Assembly: GCA_029974875.1 (NCBI GenBank)
Contig: JARKQP010000170.1
Span: 1 to 5,560 of the forward strand
Reading direction: 5' to 3'
Source of the DNA: Mobilitalea sp.
GTDB taxonomy: Bacteria; Bacillota_A; Clostridia; Lachnospirales; Lachnospiraceae
DNA length: 5,560 nt
In this document: in pieces, positions 1 to 5,560 of the stretch
Layout of the letters: each line of letters begins with the position of its first letter
How positions within the stretch are numbered: position 1 is the stretch's first letter
Position numbers and translations under genes: made by a program
Notes under the pieces: model-generated
What the model was told of the DNA's origin: nothing
The model's database searches: none
The model's input: the letters and a program-made list of their open reading frames with translations, nothing else

Positions 1-1219
1 CATCCTGGTTGCCTGCCATGGTTCCCAGCCAGCTTATGGTATCCAGCGTGTTATATAAAAAATGTGGGTTAATCTGCATCTTTAAAAATTCGATCTCTGC
101 CTGCTTCTGGCTGATCTCCATATTCAGGATCCGCTCCACCAGCTCTTCAATATTGCCGGCCATGGAATTATATTCCCTGCTGATCTGGCCGATCTCATCC
201 CTTGAGGTTATTTCCACCCGCTGTGAGAAATCCCCCCGGCCAAAGAGCTTCATGCTCTCCAGCAGGCGTTTCGTGGGCTTGGTGATCCGGTCGGCAAAAA
301 CAACACTTCCCAGAAAGGCCAGTAAAATAGCTGTCACGCAGATAACCAGGGTGATATGGGTAAACTGGCGGATATCCCTGTCAAATTCATTCACCGGTAT
401 GGTTGTGACCATCTGCCAGCCGTTGCTCATGACCTTTCCCTTATAATAGTAGGCGTTTTCCGAGTCAATGGCGTTATAATAGGTATTTCTGGAGGTTTTT
501 ATGGTGCCTATGTCCAGGGGGAATTTACTTCCGATATATTTGGGATTATTGCTGCATACGATGCTCCCCTTCTCATCTACCACATAGGAACCACTGGTAT
601 AGGAGGTTGAGGTATCGGCGATAATATCCCCGAAATATTCAGCCTCCAGGACGATGTTGATATAGCCGATAGGCTTCATGGTTTTTAAGTCTAGGATAGC
701 CCGGGAGATACAGATGTCATTTTCATCCACCAGCCCCCACACCGTGGTGCCATTGGCAGCATAAATTTCCCCTTTGCCGTAAGCCTGCAGGATCTTGCTC
801 CCGACCTCCTTTTGCACCGTGAACTCCTCCCCCTTGTCCGCCACTACACTAAAGGAGATGATATTCGAGTCATATAGGGCATCCGGCTCCAGCTCCTTTT
901 CCACCTGCTTATGGATCCGCCTGAGCTCATAGCCTGTCAGGCTTTTCCGGTTTACCAGCAGCAGGTTAGACTGGATCACCGTATTCATCAGTTTATCCCT
1001 GCTGACTCTTTCAATATAATCAATATTGACCTCCATGTTATAGGTGGTCTGCTTGGTTATATCCGCCACATAGCTCTCAAACCGGTTATAAAAAGAACGT
1101 TTATATACAAGGACGGAGGAGAAGGCAATTCCCATAGCCGATAAAATGATGAGTACCGCACATAGGACTATGATTTTTTGCCGGATGCTTGTAAAACAAA
1201 CCTTAAAAAGCTTTCCCAT
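1..1219 (-). CDS. Sensor histidine kinase, YesM/LytS-like, with dCache sensor domain (partial, C-terminus beyond window)
   Basis: Membrane sensor kinase expected to phosphorylate the response regulator encoded just upstream. My translation of the minus strand from ATG 1219 stays open for 406 codons to base 1, so the gene is cut by the window edge rather than broken. Visible layout: a short basic N-terminus; TM1 about 16-38; an extracellular region about 40-286; TM2 about 287-308; a HAMP linker about 309-365 (ITKP, then DEIGQ at 341-345); and the start of a His_kinase-type phosphoacceptor domain with QINPHFLYNTLD, phosphoacceptor H386. The outer region has membrane-proximal Cache traits: YVVDEKGSIV near 212-221, a following IGS, and GWQM..TIPVNEF at 267-279. 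The ATP-binding HATPase domain must lie beyond the window. The start is supported by GGGGAG 7 nt upstream and a 22-nt gap from the regulator stop. The ligand is unknown; a sugar related to the adjacent transporter is the natural inference. Confidence 0.96.
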   Translation of the reverse strand, partial: MGKLFKVCFTSIRQKIIVLCAVLIILSAMGIAFSSVLVYKRSFYNRFESYVADITKQTTYNMEVNIDYIERVSRDKLMNTVIQSNLLLVNRKSLTGYELRRIHKQVEKELEPDALYDSNIISFSVVADKGEEFTVQKEVGSKILQAYGKGEIYAANGTTVWGLVDENDICISRAILDLKTMKPIGYINIVLEAEYFGDIIADTSTSYTSGSYVVDEKGSIVCSNNPKYIGSKFPLDIGTIKTSRNTYYNAIDSENAYYYKGKVMSNGWQMVTTIPVNEFDRDIRQFTHITLVICVTAILLAFLGSVVFADRITKPTKRLLESMKLFGRGDFSQRVEITSRDEIGQISREYNSMAGNIEELVERILNMEISQKQAEIEFLKMQINPHFLYNTLDTISWLGTMAGNQD

Positions 1220-1241
1220 AGCCGTACTCCCCTTCCTTAAA

Positions 1242-2054
1242 TCACATAAATTCAAGTATTTCCTTCAGCTTAATGCGCTTCGGGTTCTTCTTATAATCCC
1301 CCGGGGTGCATCCAAATACCTTCCTGAATACCTGGCTGAAATACCTCTGATCCTTAAAGCCTATCTTATCGCAGATAATACAGATCTTTACCCGGTCCAT
1401 AAGCAGCATTTCCACCGCATTCATCAGGCGGATCCCGGTGAGGATGTCGCTAAAGGCATAGCCTGTTTCCTTCTTAAAAAGCTTCGAAACATAGGTAACA
1501 GAAAAATGATACCGCTTGGCCAGGCAGTTTAAGGTGATATCCTGGTCAAAATTACTTCCGATGAAGTCCAGCATTTCCTTTACTTGGGGATTACAATCCT
1601 CAAAACAATTCTGGATCTGGGTCAGGGTATCGAAAATCCCCATTTTTTCTTCATGCTTGCGCACCACCTGGTTCTGGTAACGCTGGCGCTCCAGCCTTTC
1701 CCTGGTCCTCGCCACCGTAGCCAGGATATCCTTTGGTCTTAAGGGCTTTAGAATATAATCATAAACATTGCATTTGATGGCCTCCCGGGCATATTCAAAT
1801 TCAGAAAAGCCCGTCAGGAGAATTACTGCCGTGTCCAGGGAATACTGGCTTACAAGGCTGGCGACCTCCAGTCCTGTCATTCCCGGCATCCGTATGTCAC
1901 TGAGTAAAATATCGATATGGTTTTCCAGAAGGATGTTTTTTGTCTCTATTCCATTTTCAGCAAAGCATACCTCTGTAATACCGATACTGTCCCAGGGGAG
2001 GGACAATAAACCCTTTCGGATCAATACTTCATCATCTGCTATTAACAGCTTCAT
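1242..2054 (-). CDS. Response regulator, YesN-like: REC receiver plus AraC-type DNA-binding domain
   Basis: Cytoplasmic transcription factor of the two-component pair, 270 aa. The receiver spans about 2-118. It has the acidic pair D7-D8, phosphoacceptor D53 in LLSDIRMPGMTGLE, switch residue T81 in ILLTGF, the aromatic Y100, and conserved K103 in ILKPL. A charged helical linker (about 113-140) leads to an AraC/XylS domain at about 157-256 with two helix-turn-helix units. The first centres on LAKRYHFSVTYVSKLFK (178-194). The second centres on IGFKDQRYFSQVFRK (231-245), followed by the family-typical GCTPGDYK. At 270 aa it is compact beside YesN proteins of around 500 aa that carry a long central region. 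All canonical receiver residues are present, so phosphorylation control is likely. ATG 2054 follows a moderate GGGGGT site with a 5-nt spacer. It precedes the kinase by 22 nt and almost certainly shares its transcript. Its likely target is the transporter promoter region at the right edge; this is inference. Confidence 0.97.
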   Translation of the reverse strand: MKLLIADDEVLIRKGLLSLPWDSIGITEVCFAENGIETKNILLENHIDILLSDIRMPGMTGLEVASLVSQYSLDTAVILLTGFSEFEYAREAIKCNVYDYILKPLRPKDILATVARTRERLERQRYQNQVVRKHEEKMGIFDTLTQIQNCFEDCNPQVKEMLDFIGSNFDQDITLNCLAKRYHFSVTYVSKLFKKETGYAFSDILTGIRLMNAVEMLLMDRVKICIICDKIGFKDQRYFSQVFRKVFGCTPGDYKKNPKRIKLKEILEFM

Positions 2055-2071
2055 TTTTTACCCCCATTTCT

Positions 2072-2152
2072 GCCTGTTACCAGACAACACCCAAGACTCG
2101 CTAACGGCGGCTTTCCGGCCCTTGCCGGGCGGGAACGGGATTTCCACCCGTT
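2072..2152 (-). other. GC-rich multi-hairpin intergenic element, identity unknown
   Basis: The 126 nt between the second permease and the regulator hold no gene but at least three local hairpins. In transcript order they are: AACGGG/CCCGTT around a 7-nt loop (2152-2134); CCGGC/GCCGG around a 4-nt loop (2128-2115); and GTCTG/CAGGC around a GTAA loop, a GNRA-type tetraloop (2085-2072). The core (about 2100-2150) is clearly richer in GC than the flanking genes. No U-run follows any hairpin, so it is not a standard intrinsic terminator. The GGGTGGAAATCCC core loosely recalls motifs I associate with group II intron RNA and related dispersed elements, but that match is from memory and weak. It could be a dispersed repeat, an intron remnant, or an RNA processing or attenuation site that sets regulator/kinase expression apart from the transporter genes. 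Confidence 0.5.
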
Positions 2153-2180
2153 AAACTATCTGCCCTTTTCTAGGCGCGCC

Positions 2181-3017
2181 TCAGCCCTTCACAGCTCCCG
2201 CTACCATGCCTTCCATGATATTCCTGTGCAGCAGTACGTATACGATCACGCTTGGGATAATGGTTATAATGACTGCGGCAATCATAGTAACATAATCCGT
2301 GGAGTATTGTCCCTGAAATTCTGTTAAGCCCACGGGCAGGGTCATCTTGGAAGAATCCGTAAGGAAGATCTGGGGCAGAAGCAGGTCGTTCCATACATTA
2401 ATAAATGATACCACACCTACGGTAACAATTGAAGACTTGGATATGGGCGTTATGATTTTCCAGAAAATCTGGTAGATATTACATCCATCCATCACAGCTG
2501 CCTCCTCCAGCTCCCTTGGTATGGAGCCCATAAAGCCCGTCATAATAAAGATCGACATAGGAAAGCTGATGGCGATCTGGGGAATGATAACCGACAGATG
2601 GTTGTTGAGCAGCCCCATCTTATTGAACATGGAGAAAAGAGGAATAATCATGGCATATACCGGAATCATCATCCCGATGATAAAAATATTTAAGGTAAGC
2701 TTGGATAATTTCCAATCCATTCTGGTTATGGCATAGGAAACCATGCTGCTTAAGATCACACTGATTATCACGGCACTCAAGGCAATAATGACTGAATTCC
2801 CAAAATACCTTAGGATATGCCCCTGCACAATTGCCCGTGCATAATTGGTGATCCCAAAAACTGCAGGAAGCCCCCAGGGATTGGAATAAAGCTCGTCATT
2901 TGTTTTGAAGGAGCTTAAAATCAGCCAAAAGATGGGATAGAGGCACAACAAAGTAAAGGAAACCAGGATGATATATTTTACAACCAGCAGGATTCTGTCT
3001 TTTAATGATGTCTTCAT
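2181..3017 (-). CDS. Carbohydrate ABC transporter permease, CUT1 family, MalG-like
   Basis: Second membrane subunit of the importer, 278 aa, the usual size for MalG-type permeases. Six hydrophobic segments are visible at about 13-35, 72-97, 108-131, 140-162, 195-217 and 243-265. The cytoplasmic EAA loop that docks the ATPase lies at about 171-191: EEAAVMDG, then IYQIFWKIITP. Other family traits are LYPIFWLILSSFK near the N-terminus, the YA(R/K) stretch before TM2, VWNDLLLP at 208-215, and the closing GMVAGAVKG. I chose ATG 3017 because AGGGGGTG, one mismatch from the ideal AGGAGGTG, sits 7 nt upstream. A TTG at 3041 would add eight residues and overlap the preceding gene by 11 nt, but is less likely. 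The gap from the first permease is 13 nt, so the two are translationally coupled and form a heterodimeric channel. The transported sugar cannot be deduced. Confidence 0.96.
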   Translation of the reverse strand: MKTSLKDRILLVVKYIILVSFTLLCLYPIFWLILSSFKTNDELYSNPWGLPAVFGITNYARAIVQGHILRYFGNSVIIALSAVIISVILSSMVSYAITRMDWKLSKLTLNIFIIGMMIPVYAMIIPLFSMFNKMGLLNNHLSVIIPQIAISFPMSIFIMTGFMGSIPRELEEAAVMDGCNIYQIFWKIITPISKSSIVTVGVVSFINVWNDLLLPQIFLTDSSKMTLPVGLTEFQGQYSTDYVTMIAAVIITIIPSVIVYVLLHRNIMEGMVAGAVKG

Positions 3018-3024
3018 AAACTCC

Positions 3025-3032
3025 CACCCCCT
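3025..3032 (-). promoter_or_regulatory. Ribosome-binding site that fixes the MalG-like permease start
   Basis: AGGGGGTG matches AGGAGGTG at 7 of 8 positions and lies 7 nt before ATG 3017. Its first two bases overlap the TAG stop of the upstream permease, so ribosomes ending there are positioned to re-initiate. This favours ATG 3017 over the in-frame TTG at 3041. Confidence 0.75.
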
Positions 3033-3912
3033 AATATTCAACGGTTTCCGAACGGAAAACCAAATTGGACAGCAATACGGAACAGATGCACAGCAGCAGC
3101 AGGATCACACCAATCGCAGAGGAATAACCGTATTTCAGGGTTCTAAAGCCCTGGTAAAACATATAGGTTGACATTAACTCCGTAGCATGGTTGGGTCCCC
3201 CGCCTGTCATAACCGCTACCAGATCATAGTATTTTAATGAGCCGGTAATAATTAAAACTGCGTCAACCTTTAAAATAGGCTTAATCAACGGAAAGGTTAT
3301 GGACGTGAACTGCTTCCATTTGCTTGCCCCGTCAAGGCCGGCTGCTTCATAAAGGGAGCTTGGGATATTCTTCATGGCCGCAATCTGGATGATCATATGG
3401 TATCCCACGAACTGCCACATAACTACGATAATAACGCAAAAAAGTGCCAGGTTTTTATTCGCCAGCCAGGCCTGCTTCAGGCCGCCAAGTCCGATGATTT
3501 CCAGCAGCTTATTTAACAGGCCAAACTCGGAATTATATACAAAGGACCAGGTCAGGCCTACTGCCACCCCACAGATAACGCAGGGCAGGAAGAACACGGT
3601 CTGGAAGAAATGGCTGCCCTTTATCTTCTGGAACAAAATATTGCCGAACAGCAATGCCAGGGGCAAATGGGCAATGAGGGAGCCCATTACCATGAAAATA
3701 TTGTTTCTTAAAGCCCTGGTGAAGGTCCCATCATTAAATAGATTAATGTAATTCTTTAAGCCCACAAATCTTGCCGGGCTCATCATATCCGTCTGGAAAA
3801 AGCTCAAGTACACATTATAGCCTATGGGAACCAGAGCAAAAACCGCATAAAGCAAAAATGCAGGAAGTACAAATACCGCGATACTTATCTTGTTGCCAAA
3901 AACCTTCTTCAT
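3031..3912 (-). CDS. Carbohydrate ABC transporter permease, CUT1 family, MalF/UgpA-like
   Basis: First membrane subunit of the importer, 293 aa, typical of the shorter UgpA/LacF-type permeases that lack the large periplasmic insert of E. coli MalF. A short cytoplasmic N-terminus (MKKVFGNK) is followed by TM1 at about 9-32. Further membrane segments lie near 71-94, 106-128, 155-177, 213-231 and 264-287. The EAA loop is YEAAGLDG at 188-195, continuing through WKQFTSITFPLIKP, and contacts the nucleotide-binding subunit. The motif MTGGGPNHATELMSTYMF at 235-252 is a hallmark of MalF-type CUT1 permeases. ATG 3912 has a perfect AGGAGG at 3924-3919, 6 nt upstream. It lies 155 nt after the binding protein, with hairpins between them, and 13 nt before its partner permease. 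No frameshift or missing motif is apparent. Confidence 0.97.
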   Translation of the reverse strand: MKKVFGNKISIAVFVLPAFLLYAVFALVPIGYNVYLSFFQTDMMSPARFVGLKNYINLFNDGTFTRALRNNIFMVMGSLIAHLPLALLFGNILFQKIKGSHFFQTVFFLPCVICGVAVGLTWSFVYNSEFGLLNKLLEIIGLGGLKQAWLANKNLALFCVIIVVMWQFVGYHMIIQIAAMKNIPSSLYEAAGLDGASKWKQFTSITFPLIKPILKVDAVLIITGSLKYYDLVAVMTGGGPNHATELMSTYMFYQGFRTLKYGYSSAIGVILLLLCICSVLLSNLVFRSETVEY

Positions 3913-4002
3913 CCAATTCCTCCTTATAACTCCCCTTTTATTTAGAACGATTCTCTGTATCAGTCCAGCTCACCATTACACAAGGTACCATCCCGGTAAA
4001 AT

Positions 4003-4035
4003 TTCTCCCCCAGAACACCCGGTTCCGGGGGAGAA
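4003..4035 (-). terminator. 14-bp stem-loop after the binding-protein gene (leaky terminator or mRNA stabiliser)
   Basis: On the minus transcript the arms TTCTCCCCCGGAAC and GTTCTGGGGGAGAA pair over 14 bp with one G-U wobble and a 5-nt loop. The following tract is AATTTTACC, so only four U residues follow after two A's. That is a poor U-run for full termination. In multi-gene sugar importers, a hairpin between the binding-protein gene and the permeases is a known arrangement for making more binding protein than permease, through partial termination or protection from 3' exonucleases. The permeases downstream have no evident strong promoter of their own, which fits read-through. Confidence 0.75.
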
Positions 4036-4036
4036 T

Positions 4037-4061
4037 CCGTTCTTACGGGCCCAGCATGGGC
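4037..4061 (-). other. Two short hairpins abutting the main intergenic stem-loop
   Basis: Immediately after the binding-protein stop the transcript can form GCCCA/TGGGC with a 3-nt loop (4061-4049), then CCGT/ACGG with a 4-nt loop (4048-4037), directly abutting each other. One base then separates them from the 14-bp stem. Together they make a nearly continuous structured 3' end for the binding-protein message. Each is short, so either alone could be chance; their contiguity is what makes them worth noting. Confidence 0.4.
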
Positions 4062-4067
4062 ACATTC

Positions 4068-5396
4068 TTATCGGTCTGCATTGTCCTCAGCAAATTGCTG
4101 TAAGGAATCAAAGGCTTTTTGGGGATCCTCTCCGCCGCAGACAGCTACGCAGGTATTATTAAATTCCACTCCTTCACCGGCGCCAAAGGCTCTGTCCCAC
4201 CAGGGTGTCAGCCCCTTCTGCTGCTTAGAAAGGTTAACTACCTCTGCAAACAGGCTGTTTAGCTTGGTACTGTCGATTTCAAAATTTCCTGCAGGCATTC
4301 TTCCCTGATCGTATAATAGCTTTTCTTCATTAACCTGTGCGGTCCAGAATTTCAGGAAAGCAGCTGCTGCATCCTTGTTCTTACAATTTGCAGAAATTGC
4401 AAAGCATGTATCTACAGAGCCCACGGAAACATTACTGTACTCCGGATTCTTCGCAGGCAGGATAAAGGCTCCCCCGTCCTCCTTCAAAGCTTCCGATACC
4501 TTGGAGCTGTCCCAGGCTCCCATAAAATACATGGCAGCCTTGCCAGAGGTAAATAATGCTGTAGATTCCTCCGGTGACATGCCGATATAACCATTCTGGA
4601 AATATCCTGCATCCACCATTTTCTGCAGCTCTGCAGCTGCTTCTACATGGGCGGCGTCGTTCCACTTCTTTGTTCCTTCGTAGATACCGTTGTACAGATC
4701 CATGCCGGCAATGCCGTTTGAAATCTGCTGTACGAACTGGGCCGGGATCCACGCATCTGTTCCGCACATAGCCATAGGTATTACTCCTGCAGCCTTAAGG
4801 GTATCACATACCTTTAAAAAATCCTCATAGGTGGTGGGAACGGCAATATTGTTATCCTTAAAAATCTTTTTATTATAGAACATAACACAAAGGCTTTTCT
4901 GGGTCGGTATAGCATAGATCTTCCCGTCATAGGACAATAAATCCAAGGTTCCTCCTGAAAAGCTGTTCTTCCATTCCTGGTCCCCATCCAGGTATGAGGT
5001 AATATCCGCCACCTTACCGCCGGATACAAAGGGCTCCAGGTAAGCCAATTCCCAGGTAAAGAAAATATCCGGCACGGCATTAGAGGCCATAAGTGTCGTC
5101 AGCTTTGTCTTGTATTGTTCATTTTCATAAAACCCCATATTAACGGTTACACCATATTCATTGGTCTTGTTGAACTCGTCCACGATCGCTTTATAGGCTC
5201 CCAGATAGGTATCCGATTCCGTACCTACGCACATGGCCGTCAGCTCCCCGCCCTGTTTTTTCCCCTCTGTGTCCGTACTTTCCTTCCCAGTGCCTCCCGA
5301 CGTATCCTGAGAATTGGTGCTCCCCTTCCCACAGCCTGCTAAAAGCCCGGCTACCATTGTTATGCATAATAACAATGCTGCTAATCTTTTTTTCAT
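4068..5396 (-). CDS. Extracellular solute-binding lipoprotein of a CUT1 sugar ABC importer (SBP family 1)
   Basis: Substrate-capturing subunit anchored outside the membrane, 442 aa. The N-terminus is a lipoprotein signal: MKKR, a hydrophobic stretch, then lipobox LAGC with the lipidated cysteine at C22. A low-complexity linker rich in G, S, T, K and E (about 23-50) tethers the domain to the membrane. The rest resembles family 1 binding proteins: TLMASNAVPDIFFTW, a hinge-type GKIYAIPTQ with FYNKKIFKDN, the TALFTSGKAAMYFMGAWD segment typical of the second lobe, and a C-terminal DPQKAFDSLQQFAEDN helix. Aromatics such as W in LTPWWDRAF are plausible sugar-stacking residues. ATG 5396 follows AGGAGG at 5409-5404 with a 7-nt spacer. 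It is first in the operon and is separated from the permeases by a strong hairpin, which fits higher expression. The ligand (oligosaccharide, monosaccharide or glycerophosphodiester) cannot be assigned by eye. Confidence 0.97.
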   Translation of the reverse strand: MKKRLAALLLCITMVAGLLAGCGKGSTNSQDTSGGTGKESTDTEGKKQGGELTAMCVGTESDTYLGAYKAIVDEFNKTNEYGVTVNMGFYENEQYKTKLTTLMASNAVPDIFFTWELAYLEPFVSGGKVADITSYLDGDQEWKNSFSGGTLDLLSYDGKIYAIPTQKSLCVMFYNKKIFKDNNIAVPTTYEDFLKVCDTLKAAGVIPMAMCGTDAWIPAQFVQQISNGIAGMDLYNGIYEGTKKWNDAAHVEAAAELQKMVDAGYFQNGYIGMSPEESTALFTSGKAAMYFMGAWDSSKVSEALKEDGGAFILPAKNPEYSNVSVGSVDTCFAISANCKNKDAAAAFLKFWTAQVNEEKLLYDQGRMPAGNFEIDSTKLNSLFAEVVNLSKQQKGLTPWWDRAFGAGEGVEFNNTCVAVCGGEDPQKAFDSLQQFAEDNADR

Positions 5397-5423
5397 ACCT
5401 TATCCTCCTTCTAATCAATGGTA

Positions 5424-5439
5424 GTGTCAAGTCTGACAC
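5424..5439. promoter_or_regulatory. Inverted repeat in the operon leader (possible operator or 5' UTR hairpin)
   Basis: GTGTCA and TGACAC form a perfect 6-bp inverted repeat around a 4-bp spacer, 27 nt upstream of the binding-protein ATG and about 14 nt from its ribosome-binding site. As DNA it could be a dimer-binding operator; as RNA, a short hairpin near the ribosome site. It does not match the CcpA cre consensus. AraC-type regulators usually bind direct rather than inverted repeats, so this may not be the site of the adjacent regulator. Confidence 0.4.
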
Positions 5440-5560
5440 CCCGTTTTTGTTTCAAAACCTTTTATTTTCAAGGGTTGCACCATCTTTTTTCACAAAAAAA
5501 CAATGACCCCCTATTTTTTCGTCAATAATTGAATCACCACAAACAAAATTTAACGAAAGG
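5440..5560 (-). promoter_or_regulatory. AT-rich upstream region, presumed operon promoter/control region
   Basis: No coding sequence is apparent here. The stretch is dominated by A and T runs (T5 at 5444, T6 at 5485, A7 at 5494, T6 at 5514, AAAATTT at 5545), many near helical spacing. TTGACG on the minus strand (5525-5520) resembles a -35 box but has no good -10 at 16-18 nt, so I name no promoter. A promoter that depends on the two-component regulator often has a poor box, which would fit. The true start site may also lie beyond the window. Confidence 0.35.

Noticed and set aside
9..446. Plus-strand open frame of about 145 codons
   Set aside because: It lies wholly antisense to the sensor kinase, whose frame has recognisable HAMP and phosphoacceptor motifs. 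It shows no domain of its own.
2134..2152. A 5-6 bp stem with a 7-nt loop that looks like a tRNA T-arm
   Set aside because: The loop reads TGGAAAT rather than the T-arm TTCRANN form, and no acceptor, D or anticodon arm can be built around it.
3018..3041. TTG start giving an eight-residue longer MalG-like permease overlapping the upstream gene
   Set aside because: ATG 3017 has a near-ideal ribosome-binding site at 7 nt, and the shorter form starts like other family members.
3924..3965. Possible internal promoter before the first permease (TGGACT, 17 nt, TAAATA)
   Set aside because: Only 4 of 6 and 3 of 6 consensus matches, which is expected by chance in AT-rich sequence.
4432..4767. Second minus-strand open frame inside the binding-protein gene
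   Set aside because: It is an out-of-frame shadow of a gene with clear family motifs. It has low-complexity, arginine-rich content and no separate ribosome-binding site that I could support.
5490..5525. TTGACG as the -35 box of the operon promoter
   Set aside because: No acceptable -10 hexamer lies at 16-18 nt spacing; the best candidates match at only 3 of 6 positions.
1..5560. CRISPR array, insertion sequence, phage, defence or toxin genes
   Set aside because: I saw no regularly spaced direct repeats, no transposase or integrase motifs, and no defence-type proteins. Coding space is filled by the five transporter and regulatory genes.

Overview
The window carries one co-oriented gene set, all on the minus strand. 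In transcription order (right to left) it reads: lipoprotein sugar-binding protein (5396-4068), first CUT1 permease (3912-3031), second CUT1 permease (3017-2181), AraC-type response regulator (2054-1242), and sensor histidine kinase (1219 to beyond base 1, cut by the window edge). It looks like a carbohydrate ABC importer with its own YesM/YesN-like two-component system. I see no gene on the plus strand; the open frames there are antisense to these five genes.

The source is most likely a Gram-positive anaerobe of the Clostridia, with a Lachnospiraceae-type gut bacterium as my best guess. The evidence is a lipobox-type binding protein, strong AGGAGG ribosome-binding sites, moderate GC content, and a YesMN pair next to a CUT1 transporter without its own ATPase. 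This is inference from style, and no taxonomic marker gene is present.

Right edge (5397-5560): the leader and presumed promoter region of the operon. It is AT-rich, with A/T tracts at nearly helical spacing and a 6-bp inverted repeat 27 nt upstream of the binding-protein start. No convincing sigma-A promoter could be picked out. Between the binding protein and the first permease (3913-4067) are three back-to-back hairpins. The largest has a 14-bp stem and is a good candidate for a leaky terminator or mRNA stabiliser that lets the binding protein be made in excess. The two permeases are tightly coupled (13 nt apart). Between the second permease and the regulator (2055-2180) is a GC-rich, multi-hairpin segment of unknown identity, the least explained stretch in the window. 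The regulator and kinase are 22 nt apart.

Proposed working: the kinase senses an extracellular ligand through its dCache-like domain and phosphorylates D53 of the regulator. The regulator then activates the transporter operon, probably from the right-hand leader. The lipoprotein captures an oligosaccharide or related solute and passes it to the two permeases. These would be energised by an ATPase encoded elsewhere (MsmX/UgpC type), since none is present here. The substrate cannot be read from the sequence. Nothing here requires a wholly new biological system; the noncoding elements are the parts worth follow-up.
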